The notes: generated from the letters alone by a model not told the origin. A DNA stretch of 64,000 nucleotides from Pseudogemmobacter sp044142105 (GCF_044142105.1 NZ_JBGTYM010000002.1:434001-498000); one strand, 5' to 3'; shown: positions 10,509-20,240, numbered from the stretch's first letter. Program-made: numbers and translations.

Positions 10509-12548
10509 TCAAGGGGAAATCGGCCCGGCTTCTTCCGCCGCCAGCGGATGCGCAACACGGGGCCGCCCGCTGGCTGTCACCGTGATCGTGCCCTCGATGA
10601 ACAGCAGCGTGCCCTCGATCTCGGCCTCGCGCAGCGCCTGCTCCGCCGTCACCCGCAGATCCAAGGCACCCGCCGCCAGCGCCCGCGCCGTGGCCTCGGC
10701 GCGCAACGCCGCCTCCATCGCGGCGATCGCGTCTTCCTTGGCGCCATAGGCCTTGGGGCCGGTCGGCAGATGGGCGACAAAACGGCCCTGCGCGGGCGAG
10801 GTAATCAGACCCGACACGCGCTGGCTGACCTGCCCTGCCACGGCACCAATCGCGTTTGCCACGCCAGCGTGTTCCGGCAGGATCATCTCGCAGCTCAGCC
10901 GCGCGCCCACCGCGCCGTAATAGGACGGGGCCGACGCGCCCAGCCCGATCACCGGCACACCCAGCCGCGCGGTCATCTGCACAACGCCCTGGTGCCGGTC
11001 GAGCCCGGCCAGGGTCAGGCGATGCGCCGCGAGGGCCGCCGCATCCTCGCCGGCAAAGGCTGGATCTTCGGCAAAGGCCGCTTCCAGCAGGCAATCCACC
11101 GTCTGCGCCACCAGTTGATCGACGATCCGCTGCGCCAGAACCTCCGGCCCCTCGGCAAAGCGGTCACCCGTGCCGGTGCGCCGCCGCGCCATCAGCCGCA
11201 GCGCCTTTTCGGCCGCCGTACCATCCCAGTCTGCCAGCCGCCCCAGAACGTGGCTTGCGTCCGAAGGCGTGACCCCCGACAGCATCACCAGCCCCCGCGC
11301 CACCAGCCGCTCCAGCGCTGCCGCCTCAAGCCGCGAGGTCAGCGCCTTGCCTGCGGGCATCGGCGCGGTGATCCGGGCCAGAACCGTGGCCTCGCGCGCC
11401 GACAGGCCGCCCGCCGCCGCCCCCGCCATGGGAAGGACGAAGCGCCCGTCCATCTCGCCCGCCGTCTCGGTCGACAGCCAGCGGTCCAGCGCGTCATGCA
11501 CCATCGCGGCATGGTCCACCGCCAGAAGCGAGACCGGAAGCAAGCGCCTTGGCCCCAGGCGCAACCGGCCCGCCAGACCCTCGGTCACCAGATGCACCTC
11601 GCTGTCGCCACCAAGCCCGGTCGTGCGCATCGCCACCGCCTCGACCATGGTGCGCAATCCGCCGACCCGCGCGCCTTGCGGGTCGATCTCGGGCAGGCCG
11701 TCCTTCAGAAGCGCCACATCCGTCGTGGTGCCGCCGATATCGCTGACCAGCGCATCCTTGGCCCCGGTCAGCCAGCGCGCGCCGACAATGCTGGCGGCGG
11801 GGCCGGAAAGGATGGTCTCGATCGGTCGCTCGCGCACCATGGCGGCGCTGATCAGCGCGCCATCGCCGCGCACAACCATCAGGGGCGCCTTGATCCCGAT
11901 CGCGTCAAGGTGCCGCTCGCAGGCGGCGACCAGCCGGTCGATCATCCCGATCAGCCGCGCGTTCAGCACCGCAGTAAGCGCCCGCTTCGGCCCGTTCAAC
12001 TGCGCCGACAATTCATGCGAACAGGTCACGGGCCGCCCGGTCAGCCGCCGGATCGCCTCGCGCACCGCGATTTCATGGGCTGGGTTGCGCGTGGCGAAGC
12101 GCGCCGCCACGGCAAAGCCGACAACGCCATCCGCGAGTTCGGCCAGCGAGGCCTCCAGCGCGGCAAGGTCCAGCTTCGTGGCTTCGATCCCGGCATGGCT
12201 ATGCCCGCCCGCAATCGCGATCACCGGATCGCCCTTCAGCGCTTCGGACAGCCCGGCGCGCTCCAGATCGCCCGCATCAAACCCGACCGAGACCAGCGCG
12301 ACCCGCCCGCCCTGGCCCTCGACCAGAGCATTGGTGGCCAGCGTGGTGGAGAGCGAGACCAGCGCCACCTGATCAGCGGCCAGGCCCGATGCCGTCAGCG
12401 CCGCATCGACCGCCTGTCCGATCCCGACCGCAAGGTCATGGCGGCTGGTCAGCGCCTTGGCCTTGCCCAGGATCACATTGGCGGCCTCGTCCAGCAGCAC
12501 CGCATCGGTATAGGTGCCGCCGGTATCGACGCCCAGGAAATATGCCAT
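10509..12548 (-). CDS. hydantoinase/oxoprolinase family protein (HyuA-like)
   Basis: A 679-residue HyuA/N-methylhydantoinase A-type ATP-dependent hydrolase. The N-terminal ASKHA phosphate loop reads GVDTGGTYTDAVLL near residue 5, followed by the hydantoinase A domain with GPAASIVGARWL and SDIGGTTTDVALL around residues 250-275. The start at 12548 is the first ATG preceding the phosphate-loop motif. No HyuB partner is adjacent, so it may be a single-subunit member or work with a distant partner. Its substrate (hydantoin, oxoproline or another cyclic amide) cannot be read from sequence. Confidence 0.87.
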   Translation of the reverse strand: MAYFLGVDTGGTYTDAVLLDEAANVILGKAKALTSRHDLAVGIGQAVDAALTASGLAADQVALVSLSTTLATNALVEGQGGRVALVSVGFDAGDLERAGLSEALKGDPVIAIAGGHSHAGIEATKLDLAALEASLAELADGVVGFAVAARFATRNPAHEIAVREAIRRLTGRPVTCSHELSAQLNGPKRALTAVLNARLIGMIDRLVAACERHLDAIGIKAPLMVVRGDGALISAAMVRERPIETILSGPAASIVGARWLTGAKDALVSDIGGTTTDVALLKDGLPEIDPQGARVGGLRTMVEAVAMRTTGLGGDSEVHLVTEGLAGRLRLGPRRLLPVSLLAVDHAAMVHDALDRWLSTETAGEMDGRFVLPMAGAAAGGLSAREATVLARITAPMPAGKALTSRLEAAALERLVARGLVMLSGVTPSDASHVLGRLADWDGTAAEKALRLMARRRTGTGDRFAEGPEVLAQRIVDQLVAQTVDCLLEAAFAEDPAFAGEDAAALAAHRLTLAGLDRHQGVVQMTARLGVPVIGLGASAPSYYGAVGARLSCEMILPEHAGVANAIGAVAGQVSQRVSGLITSPAQGRFVAHLPTGPKAYGAKEDAIAAMEAALRAEATARALAAGALDLRVTAEQALREAEIEGTLLFIEGTITVTASGRPRVAHPLAAEEAGPISP

Positions 12549-12663
12549 CCGTCCCGTTCCCTTGCCGCTTCTGGGCCTGACACGGGGCGTAGCGCGGCGC
12601 GCGGCGCAGGTCATCCCCGGAAACGACATGGCACAGGGCCTGTTGCGGCAGATCGGCCCCCTG

Positions 12664-13134
12664 TCAGGGCCGCGACAGGGCCAGGACCATCTCGCAGCGG
12701 TCCAGTCCAGGGCCAAAGCCGTCTGGCACGACCGTGGTGACCGCAAAGCCGAAGCCCGCGTAGAACCCCGCCGTGTGCTGGCTGGTGGCCAGATGAACCC
12801 GCTCGATCCCCGGCAGCACCCGCGCCCGGGCCAGCCGCGCCTTGGTCAGCGCCCGGCCCAGACCCTTGCCCTGATGCGCCCGCGCGACCATGCCCCAGCA
12901 CAGGCTTGCCTGCTGGCCGGATCCGTCCAGCGCAAGTCCGCCACAGGCCAGAATCCGCCCGGCTTCTTCCAGAACCAGATAGGTTCCTTCTGTGCCGCAT
13001 TCCGGCAGGGCATCGAGAAACTCCGCAAATTCCTGCCGCTCCTCCGGTGCGAAGAACTGCGGCACATTGCCGTCGAAAAGTGCCAGGCAGTCCTCCCGGT
13101 CCGGCGCGGCATAGGGGCGCGCGCGGGGTGTCAT
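12664..13134 (-). CDS. GNAT-family N-acetyltransferase
   Basis: A 156-residue GNAT protein. The acetyl-CoA-binding motif A is visible as VARAHQGKGLGRALTKARL near residue 83, followed by the AGFYAGFGF strand-helix element. The ATG at 13134 overlaps the sigma-54 gene stop (ATGA), so it is cotranslated with rpoN. The acceptor substrate is unknown. The coupling to rpoN suggests at most shared expression, not shared function. Confidence 0.88.
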   Translation of the reverse strand: MTPRARPYAAPDREDCLALFDGNVPQFFAPEERQEFAEFLDALPECGTEGTYLVLEEAGRILACGGLALDGSGQQASLCWGMVARAHQGKGLGRALTKARLARARVLPGIERVHLATSQHTAGFYAGFGFAVTTVVPDGFGPGLDRCEMVLALSRP

Positions 13135-14408
13135 CGCCGGGCCCTGCGGCGGCGGGCATGGGCCGGGGCGATGCCCAATATCCCGCGATACTTGGCCACC
13201 GTGCGCCGCGCCAGGGGGGCGCCCGCCCCGGCCAGCGCCTGCGCCAGATCGGCATCGCTCAGAGGCTGGGTCGGGTCTTCCGCCGCCACCATGCGCGCTA
13301 GCGCATCGCGCAGCGCCGCCCCCGCCGGGCCATCCTGCCGCACGGCGGGCGAGAACAGGGCGCGCAACCAGAAGGTCCCGCCCGGCGTATCCACCGCCGC
13401 CCCGGCCACCACCCGGCTGACCGTGCTCTGGTGCAGGCCCAAAGCCTCGGCCACATCGGCCATGGTCATCGGCACCACCGCCCCGATCCCGGCCTCCAGC
13501 ACTGCCTCCTGCCGCCGCAAGACCTCGCGCGCGACGGCCAGAAGCGTGGCATTGCGGCCCTCGATCATGCGGATCAGCGCCGCCGCCGCGGCGCGTTCGG
13601 GGCCTTTCGGCCCGGCCAGCGTGACCGTGGGCAGGGCTGAGCGGTTCAGCGCCACCTGCCAGCCCTCGCCGCCGCGTGTCGCCACCAGATCGGGCACGGC
13701 GATCGGGGCAGCGCCGCCCTGAAAGCGGGCGCCCGGCTTGGGGTCATAGCCGCGCAGGCGGCGGATGCACTGCGCCACCTCGTCCGCGGTGCAGCCCAGA
13801 TCGCGGGACAGCCGCCCCAGCGCGCCCTGGGCCACAAGCGGCAGGCGTTCCAGCACGCCCGCCATGATCGTATCCAGATGTCCCGCCTCTGCCGCCTGAA
13901 GGCGCAGGCATTCCGCCAGATCGCGGGCGAAAATCCCGGTCGGCTCCAGCTCCTGCAACCGCAGCAGCACCGCCTCGATCTCTTCGTCGCTGGCCCCCGT
14001 CTCGGCGGCGATCCGCGCCAGCGGCAGGCCCAGCCAGCCCGAAGGCTCCAGCGCCAGCGCCAGTTGGTCGGCGATGCGTTGGGCACGCGGCGGCAGGCGC
14101 AGGGCGGCGATGGCATGGCCGACATGGGCGGCAAGGCTGGGCGCCGCGCCCGCGATCACGATCTCGTCGGGGTCCAGATCCTGCGCGCCGCCGCCACGCA
14201 ACGCCCGCAAGGCCTGGCCCCAGCGCGGCAGCCAGTCGGGCGGCGGGGCGGCGCCCAGAACCAGGGTTGGGTTCTCGGCGGCCTGTTCCTCAAGGAATTG
14301 CGTCAGCCCCGCCGCATCGGCCCGCAACACGCGGATCGAGGTTGCAAGCGCCGTGTTCAGCGACAGGCGCTGCGTCTGGGCGATGGTGATGCGCGGGCGG
14401 GACTTCAT
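13131..14408 (-). CDS. rpoN: RNA polymerase sigma-54 factor
   Basis: A 425-residue sigma-54. Region I is present at the N-terminus (QTQRLSLNTALATSIRVL), followed by the core-binding region, a helix-turn-helix (MADVAEALGLHQSTVSRVV) and the RpoN box ARRTVAKYR at residues 400-408, with Gly following where Glu is usual. The length fits the compact RpoN of Rhodobacterales. The start at 14408 is the ATG directly before the conserved SRPRITIAQ opening. Nearby genes are not the usual nitrogen regulators (no hpf or ptsN), so this may be a secondary copy. Sigma-54 works with AAA+ activators; the only one in this window (dctD) is broken. Confidence 0.93.
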   Translation of the reverse strand: MKSRPRITIAQTQRLSLNTALATSIRVLRADAAGLTQFLEEQAAENPTLVLGAAPPPDWLPRWGQALRALRGGGAQDLDPDEIVIAGAAPSLAAHVGHAIAALRLPPRAQRIADQLALALEPSGWLGLPLARIAAETGASDEEIEAVLLRLQELEPTGIFARDLAECLRLQAAEAGHLDTIMAGVLERLPLVAQGALGRLSRDLGCTADEVAQCIRRLRGYDPKPGARFQGGAAPIAVPDLVATRGGEGWQVALNRSALPTVTLAGPKGPERAAAAALIRMIEGRNATLLAVAREVLRRQEAVLEAGIGAVVPMTMADVAEALGLHQSTVSRVVAGAAVDTPGGTFWLRALFSPAVRQDGPAGAALRDALARMVAAEDPTQPLSDADLAQALAGAGAPLARRTVAKYRGILGIAPAHARRRRARR

Positions 14409-14492
14409 GTCCCGGAGCCTAAGCGCGCGCGCGCGGGCACGCAATCGCGCGGGGCCCTCGCCAAGCGCCGCCCACGCGGTTAGGTCTTGGGC

Positions 14493-16694
14493 ATGAAACA
14501 AGGCGCGCCTTTCCCTCTTGTGCAGGATGCGGTTCTGATCGGCGGCGGCCATGCCCATGCGCTGGTGCTCCGCCTTTTCGCCATGCGCCCCTTGCCGGGC
14601 CTGCGCCTGACCCTGATCAATCCCGGCCCCGCCGCACCCTATACCGGCATGTTGCCCGGCCTGATCGCCGGCCATTACCGCCGCGATGAGATCTTCATCG
14701 ACCTCGTCCGTCTGGCCCGTTTCGCCGGGGCGGCGCTGGTGCTGGACCGGGTCACCGGCATCGACCCTGCGGCGAAGCGCATCCACCTCGCCCATCGCCC
14801 GCCTCTGGCCTATGACCTTTGTTCGATCGATATCGGCATCGGCTCGGGCCTGCTCGGCATCCCCGGCGCCGAAGACCATGCCGTCGCCGCCAAACCCCTT
14901 GGCGCCTATGTCGAGGCCTGGGAGGCCTTTCTGGGGCGCCGCCCCGCCATGCCGCATCTGGTGATCGTGGGGGCAGGGGTCGGTGGCGTGGAACTGGCGC
15001 TCGCTTCGGCCCATCGCCTGCAAGGGCAGGGCGCTAGGCCGCAGATCACCCTGATCGACCGGGCCGAGACCGCGCTGCCGCAGATCGGCCCCGCCGCGCG
15101 GGCGCGGCTGATGGCCGAACTTGATCGCGCTGGCATCGCCTTCCGCCCCGGCTGCGAACTGGCGCGGGTCGCGGCCGCCTCGGTCACCCTGGCCACGGGC
15201 GAGGTGCTGCGCTCCGACTTCACCCTTCTCGTCGCGGGCGGCCAGCCGCAGCCTTGGCTGGCGCAATCCGGCCTTGCCATGCAAGACGGCTTTGTCACCG
15301 TCGGCCCGACCCTGCAAACATCGGATCCCGCCATCCTTGCCGCCGGAGACTGCGCCCATCTGGCCCATGCCCCGCGCCCCAAGGCCGGTGTCTTCGCGGT
15401 GCGCGAGGCGCCGGTGCTGACCCATAACCTGCGCGCGCTGGCCTCGGGCGGGCAGCTGAAACGCTACCAGCCGCAGCGCGACTACCTGAAGCTCGTTTCC
15501 ACCGGGGCCAAATCGGCGGTGGCCGACAAGTTCGGCCTGCGCGCAGGCGGACCCTGGCTCTGGCGTCTGAAAGACCGCATCGACCGCCGCTTCATGGCGA
15601 TGTTCGCCGATTACCCCGCCATGGCCCTGCCGCGCGTGCCCGCCCGGGCGGCAAAGGGGCTGGCGCAGGCCCTGGGCGACAAGCCGCTTTGCGCCGGCTG
15701 CGGTGCCAAGATCGGCGCCCAGGCCTTGTCTGAGGCGCTGAAGACCCTGCCCGCCCCGCAGCGCCCCGAGATCCTGCGCGGACGTGGCGACGATGCCGCC
15801 GTGATCGCCCTGCCGGGCGGCGGGCTGCAAGTCCTCACGACCGACCATCTGCGCGCCTTCACGCAGGATGCCCGCCTGATGGCCCGCCTGACCGTGATCC
15901 ATGCCCTTGGAGATATCTGGGCCATGGGCGCCACCCCGCAGACCGCGCTGGCGCAGGTCACCCTGCCGCGCCTTTCCGAGCCGCTTCAGGCACGGATGCT
16001 GGCCGAAATCATGGAAGGGGCTGCCTCGATCCTGTGCGAAGCGGGCGCCGATCTTGTCGGCGGTCATACCACGCAGGGCGATGAAATGGTGATCGGCTTC
16101 TCGCTCACCGGCCTTGCCGCGCGCGTGGTCGAAAAATCCGGCGCCCGGCCGGGCGACGCGATCCTGCTGACCAAGCCCCTTGGCACAGGCACGGTCCTGG
16201 CCGCCGAAATGGCGCTGGCGCGCCTGCCGGGGCTGGTGCTAGGCGAGGCGGTCGCCGCCTGCCTTGCCGCAATGGACCGCCCGCTGACCCCCGCCGCCAC
16301 CATCCTTGCCCCCGAGGCCCATGCCATGACCGATGTGACCGGCTTCGGCCTTGCCGGGCATCTGATGGAAATCCTGCGCGCCTCGGGCGTTGCCGCCGAG
16401 CTGGACCTTGGCGCCATTCCCCTCCTGCCCGGGGCCGAGATACTTGCCGCCCATGGCCAGTCGTCCAGCCTTGCCCCGGCCAACCGCGCCGCGCTGGGCT
16501 GGGCGGTGGACGCCCCCGCCAGCCCGCGCACCGACCTTCTTTTCGATCCGCAGACCTGCGGCGGGCTGCTCGCCTGTGTGCCGGGCGACAGGGCGGGGGC
16601 GCTGCTTTCGGCCCTTCAGGCCGCAGGCGATATCTCCGCCGCGCGGATCGGCGCGATCACCGAAGGTCAGCCCTTCCTGACGGTCCGGCGCTAG
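14493..16694 (+). CDS. selD: pyridine nucleotide oxidoreductase-selenide, water dikinase fusion
   Basis: A 733-residue fusion. Residues 1-380 are an NDH-2/sulfide:quinone-reductase-like flavoprotein (VLIGGGHAHALVL FAD loop, VIVGAGVGGVELALA NADH-binding loop, ILAAGDCAH). Residues 395-733 are selenophosphate synthetase with catalytic Cys403 and Lys406 in CAGCGAKIG, glycine-rich GRGDDAAV, and GGHTTQGDE. SelD makes selenophosphate from selenide and ATP; the flavoprotein half may feed it reduced selenium. The ATG at 14493 is preferred over a TTG six bases earlier. The active site uses Cys, not selenocysteine. No selA, selB, selC or selU is in the window. Confidence 0.93.
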   Translation: MKQGAPFPLVQDAVLIGGGHAHALVLRLFAMRPLPGLRLTLINPGPAAPYTGMLPGLIAGHYRRDEIFIDLVRLARFAGAALVLDRVTGIDPAAKRIHLAHRPPLAYDLCSIDIGIGSGLLGIPGAEDHAVAAKPLGAYVEAWEAFLGRRPAMPHLVIVGAGVGGVELALASAHRLQGQGARPQITLIDRAETALPQIGPAARARLMAELDRAGIAFRPGCELARVAAASVTLATGEVLRSDFTLLVAGGQPQPWLAQSGLAMQDGFVTVGPTLQTSDPAILAAGDCAHLAHAPRPKAGVFAVREAPVLTHNLRALASGGQLKRYQPQRDYLKLVSTGAKSAVADKFGLRAGGPWLWRLKDRIDRRFMAMFADYPAMALPRVPARAAKGLAQALGDKPLCAGCGAKIGAQALSEALKTLPAPQRPEILRGRGDDAAVIALPGGGLQVLTTDHLRAFTQDARLMARLTVIHALGDIWAMGATPQTALAQVTLPRLSEPLQARMLAEIMEGAASILCEAGADLVGGHTTQGDEMVIGFSLTGLAARVVEKSGARPGDAILLTKPLGTGTVLAAEMALARLPGLVLGEAVAACLAAMDRPLTPAATILAPEAHAMTDVTGFGLAGHLMEILRASGVAAELDLGAIPLLPGAEILAAHGQSSSLAPANRAALGWAVDAPASPRTDLLFDPQTCGGLLACVPGDRAGALLSALQAAGDISAARIGAITEGQPFLTVRR

Positions 16695-16774
16695 GGCCGG
16701 CCAGCGCGATCGCCCGGCGGAAGGGTGCGCCTCCGGCGGGGAAATTTCCCGAAGGGAAGAAAGGGCCGGGCGCG

Positions 16775-19105
16775 CTATTCGCCGTAGGGCACCCAGACCG
16801 TCTTGATCTCGGTCGCGCGGGCCAGGAAGGCGCGGGCATCGGCCTGCATCCAGTCGCGCGCCTGGCCGTGATTGACCCAGGTGCGTTTCAGGTTCGACAC
16901 GCTGTCCTGCTCGATCAGACCCGACACGGGCGCCGAGGAGAAGGACCAGAGCGCATCCACATCCATATGCCCGGCCAGGGCCTTGGCCAATTCGCCATGG
17001 CCGCCCGTGACGATGTTGACCACGCCCGCCGGAACGTCCGAGGTTTCCAGCACCTGGTAGAAGTCCGTCGCCGCCAGCGGGAAGGCTTCCGACGGCACCA
17101 GCACGCAGGCATTGCCCATGGCGATGGCCGGGGCCAAAACCGAGACCAGCCCTAGAAGCGGTGCCTCGTCGGGGCAGAGCGCGCCGATCACGCCCACGGG
17201 TTCGGGCAGGGCCAGCGCAAGCCCTCGCAGCGGCACGGGTTTCGCGGCGCCTTCGTATTTGTCGGCAAAGGCGGCATAGGTGAACAGCCGGTCGATCGCG
17301 GCCTCGACCTCGGCCTCGCCGCGCGCGCCGGTCATGTCGCGCAGGCGGGCGGCGAATTCCCCGGCCCGGGCCGACAGGTTCTCGGCGATGTAATACAGCA
17401 CCTGCGCCCGGCCATGCGCGCTGGCCCTGGCCCAGCCCTTGGCGGCATGGGCGGCCTCGACCGCATTGCGGATGTCCTTGCGGTTGCCCAGGCCGACATG
17501 GCCCAGAAGCCGCCCCCTGGCCGACCAGACCGCACGCGAATAGCCGCCATCGGGCCGTGCCTGCTTGCCGTCGACGAACTGCTTTGCCGTGCGGTCGATG
17601 CCGTCGATCTCGGGGCTGGCGGGTTCCGGCATCGGCTTCACCGCTTTCAGCGCCTTGGCGGAAGCGGCGGGTTTCAGATAGGCCATCAGCCCTTCCCAGC
17701 CGCCCTCGCGGCCAAAGCCCGATTCCCGCACCCCGCCGAAACCCGCCGCCGCGTCGAACAGGTTGGTGGCATTCACCCAGACCACACCCGTCCGCAGCTT
17801 GGGCGCGATGTCGAGCGTGAGGTTGATATTCTCGCTCCACAGGCTGGCCGCCAGGCCGTACCGGGTGTTGTTCGCCAGTTCCACCGCCTCGGCCGGGGTG
17901 CGGAAGGTCATACTGACCAGCACCGGGCCGAAGATCTCCTCCTGCATCAGCCGCGACGAGGTGGAAAGGCCGGTGATCAGCGTCGGCGGGTAGAAACAGC
18001 CCGCCGGCACCGGCGTCGCAGCGCGGTAAATCTCGCCCTCGCTGCTGTCGACCAGCCGTGTGATCGTCTCCAGCTGCACCGGATCGACCACCGCGCCCAC
18101 GTCGATGCACTTGTCCAGCGGGTCGCCCAGCCGCAGCCCGTCCATCCGGCGCTTCAGCTTTTCATGGAAACGGTCGGCCACGCCCTCCTGCACCAGAAGG
18201 CGCGAACCGGCGCAGCAGACCTGGCCCTGATTGAACCAGATCGCATCGACCAGCCCCTCGACCGCGGAATCCAGATCGGCATCGTCAAAGACGATATAGG
18301 GCGATTTGCCGCCCAGTTCCAAAGTAAGCGCCTTGCCGCTGCCCGCCGTTGCCGCGCGTATCCTGCGGCCCACTTCGGTCGAGCCGGTGAAGGCGATCTT
18401 CGCGACCTGCGAATGGTCGACCAAAGCCGCCCCGGTCGCGCCATCGCCGGTCACGATGTTCAGCACCCCCTTGGGCAGACCGGCCTCGCGGCTGATCTCG
18501 GCGAACAGCAGCGCGGTCAGCGGCGTGTATTCGGCGGGCTTCAGCACCACCGTATTGCCCGCCGCCAGCGCGGGCGCCACCTTCCAGGCCAGCATCAGCA
18601 GGGGGAAGTTCCACGGGATCACCGCACCGCAGACGCCCAGCGGCGCCAGGCCCGGCTTTTCTGTCTCCAGCAGCTGCGCCAGGCCGGCGTGATAGTAGAA
18701 ATGCCGCGCCACCAGCGGAATGTCGATGTCGCGGCTTTCCCGGATCGGCTTGCCATTGTCGAGGCTTTCCAGGACCGCGAAGAGCCGCGCGTGTTTCTGC
18801 ACCAGCCGCGCCAGGGCATAGAGGATGCGCGCCCGCTGCGCCCCGCTGGTCCTGGCCCATTTCGGGAAAGCCCTGGCCGCGGCCTTCACCGCCGCATCCA
18901 CCGTTTGTGCCGAGCCCTGCGACACTTGCGCCAGCACCGCCCCCGTCGCGGGGTTCTTGGTGTCGAACGGCGCCTCGGGTGCCGCGAAAGCCCCGTCGAT
19001 GAACGCGCCGAAGACCCCGTGCCTCTTCAGCCAGGCCATGGCCTCGACGCTGCTTTCCGGGGCGGGGCCATAGGACATGCTGTCGAAGATTTCCTTGATC
19101 GTCAT
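16775..19105 (-). CDS. two-domain aldehyde dehydrogenase (ALDH16-like)
   Basis: A 776-residue protein. A complete aldehyde dehydrogenase domain occupies residues 30-500, with general base Glu263 in TLELGGKSP and the catalytic cysteine (Cys297 or 298) in NQGQVCCAGS. A second, partial ALDH-like domain follows (about 500-776) and lacks an equivalent cysteine motif. This is the ALDH16-type arrangement. It lies downstream of deoC on the same strand, so it may oxidise the acetaldehyde released by DeoC; that substrate is an inference from context. A GC stem-loop separates the two genes. Confidence 0.88.
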   Translation of the reverse strand: MTIKEIFDSMSYGPAPESSVEAMAWLKRHGVFGAFIDGAFAAPEAPFDTKNPATGAVLAQVSQGSAQTVDAAVKAAARAFPKWARTSGAQRARILYALARLVQKHARLFAVLESLDNGKPIRESRDIDIPLVARHFYYHAGLAQLLETEKPGLAPLGVCGAVIPWNFPLLMLAWKVAPALAAGNTVVLKPAEYTPLTALLFAEISREAGLPKGVLNIVTGDGATGAALVDHSQVAKIAFTGSTEVGRRIRAATAGSGKALTLELGGKSPYIVFDDADLDSAVEGLVDAIWFNQGQVCCAGSRLLVQEGVADRFHEKLKRRMDGLRLGDPLDKCIDVGAVVDPVQLETITRLVDSSEGEIYRAATPVPAGCFYPPTLITGLSTSSRLMQEEIFGPVLVSMTFRTPAEAVELANNTRYGLAASLWSENINLTLDIAPKLRTGVVWVNATNLFDAAAGFGGVRESGFGREGGWEGLMAYLKPAASAKALKAVKPMPEPASPEIDGIDRTAKQFVDGKQARPDGGYSRAVWSARGRLLGHVGLGNRKDIRNAVEAAHAAKGWARASAHGRAQVLYYIAENLSARAGEFAARLRDMTGARGEAEVEAAIDRLFTYAAFADKYEGAAKPVPLRGLALALPEPVGVIGALCPDEAPLLGLVSVLAPAIAMGNACVLVPSEAFPLAATDFYQVLETSDVPAGVVNIVTGGHGELAKALAGHMDVDALWSFSSAPVSGLIEQDSVSNLKRTWVNHGQARDWMQADARAFLARATEIKTVWVPYGE

Positions 19106-19152
19106 GGTCTTGTCCTCAAAGCTCGCGGCCCTGAACCGGCCAAGATGACGCG

Positions 19153-19167
19153 AGGGGCGGAGCCCCT
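19153..19167. repeat. stem-loop between deoC and the aldehyde dehydrogenase gene
   Basis: AGGGGC and GCCCCT form a perfect 6-bp stem with a 3-base loop in the 65-base gap between the two minus-strand genes. It has no following T-tract and may tune the ratio of the two messages or stabilise the deoC mRNA. Confidence 0.45.
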
Positions 19168-19170
19168 ACT

Positions 19171-20166
19171 TCACGCCAGGGCATGGCGATACCCGGCCGA
19201 ATAGGACCCGGTCAGGTGATGCTCCAATTGCCGCTCGATATCGCCCAGAAGCGACGAGGCGCCAAAGCGGAACAGGTCGGGTTGCAGCCAGTCATGGCCC
19301 AGCTCGTCCTTCATCAGCGCCAGATACAGAAGCGCATCCTTGGCCTTGGAAATCCCGCCCGCCGGCTTGTAGCCGACCTTGAAGCCCGTGCGCGCTTCAT
19401 AGTCCCGGATGGCGCGGATCATGGTCAGGCTCACCGGCAGGGTCGCGTTCACCGCCTCTTTCCCGGTCGAGGTCTTGATGAAATCCGCCCCTGCCATCAT
19501 GCAGACCAGGCTTGCCCGCGCCACATTGCGCAGCGTCTGCAACTCGCCCGTCGCCAGGATCGCCTTGACATGGGCCGTCCCGCAGGCCGCCCGCATCTCG
19601 GCCATTTCGTCATACAGCGCCTGCCAATTGCCGGTCAGCACATGGCGGCGCGAGATCACGATGTCGATCTCCTGCGCGCCTGCCTGAACGGACTCGCCAA
19701 TCTCGGCGATGCGCAGATGCCAGGGCGACAGGCCCGCCGGAAAGCCGGTCGAAACCGCCGCGACCGGGATCCCCGAGCCATCCAGCGCCTTCACCGCCGT
19801 TTCCACCATGTCGTGATAGACACAGACCGCGCCCACGGTCAGGCCCGGCATCCCCAGCGCCTCAAGCATCGCGGGCGAAACCGGCTGCCGCGCCTTGGCA
19901 CAGAGCCGCTGCACCCGGCCCGGCGTGTCATCGCCCGACAGGGTGGTCAGGTCGATCAGCGAGATCGCCTTCAGAAGCCAGGCCGCCTGATAATCCTTCT
20001 TGACGCTGCGCCGCCCGCCCAGCGTGGCACAGCGCCGCTCGATGGCCGAGGTATTGGCCTGCACGCCCGCCACCCAGTCAAGGTCCAGTGCCATGCCGGG
20101 GTTCCGCGCATGGCCCGATTGCGGAACCAGTCCCGTTCCGGCGCGGGCGGGTGCGATCGTGTTCAC
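19171..20166 (-). CDS. deoC: deoxyribose-phosphate aldolase
   Basis: A 331-residue DeoC of the longer class. It cleaves 2-deoxyribose 5-phosphate to glyceraldehyde 3-phosphate and acetaldehyde. Landmarks are GAVCVYHDMV, the Schiff-base lysine region DFIKTSTGKE and the second active-site lysine in GYKPAGGI. A GTG start at 20166 is chosen because GGGGAGG precedes it at proper spacing; a GTG at 20190 and an ATG before ALDLDWVAG are alternatives. It is the first gene of an operon with a two-domain aldehyde dehydrogenase, and a palindromic operator lies about 75 bases upstream. Confidence 0.92.
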   Translation of the reverse strand: MNTIAPARAGTGLVPQSGHARNPGMALDLDWVAGVQANTSAIERRCATLGGRRSVKKDYQAAWLLKAISLIDLTTLSGDDTPGRVQRLCAKARQPVSPAMLEALGMPGLTVGAVCVYHDMVETAVKALDGSGIPVAAVSTGFPAGLSPWHLRIAEIGESVQAGAQEIDIVISRRHVLTGNWQALYDEMAEMRAACGTAHVKAILATGELQTLRNVARASLVCMMAGADFIKTSTGKEAVNATLPVSLTMIRAIRDYEARTGFKVGYKPAGGISKAKDALLYLALMKDELGHDWLQPDLFRFGASSLLGDIERQLEHHLTGSYSAGYRHALA

Positions 20167-20240
20167 GGCGGGGCCTCCCCAAGCTTGCACTTGACGATGG
20201 CACGCGGCGGCGCAGGCGGCAAGCGCCTCGCCTAAAAATT

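Noticed and set aside
10548..12740. A 730-codon plus-strand frame opposite the hydantoinase-like gene
   Set aside because: Same codon-position artefact; no conserved motif, and the minus frame carries the full family signature.
14487..14492. TTG two codons upstream of selD as the start
   Set aside because: An ATG at 14493 in the same frame is a better start and loses nothing conserved.
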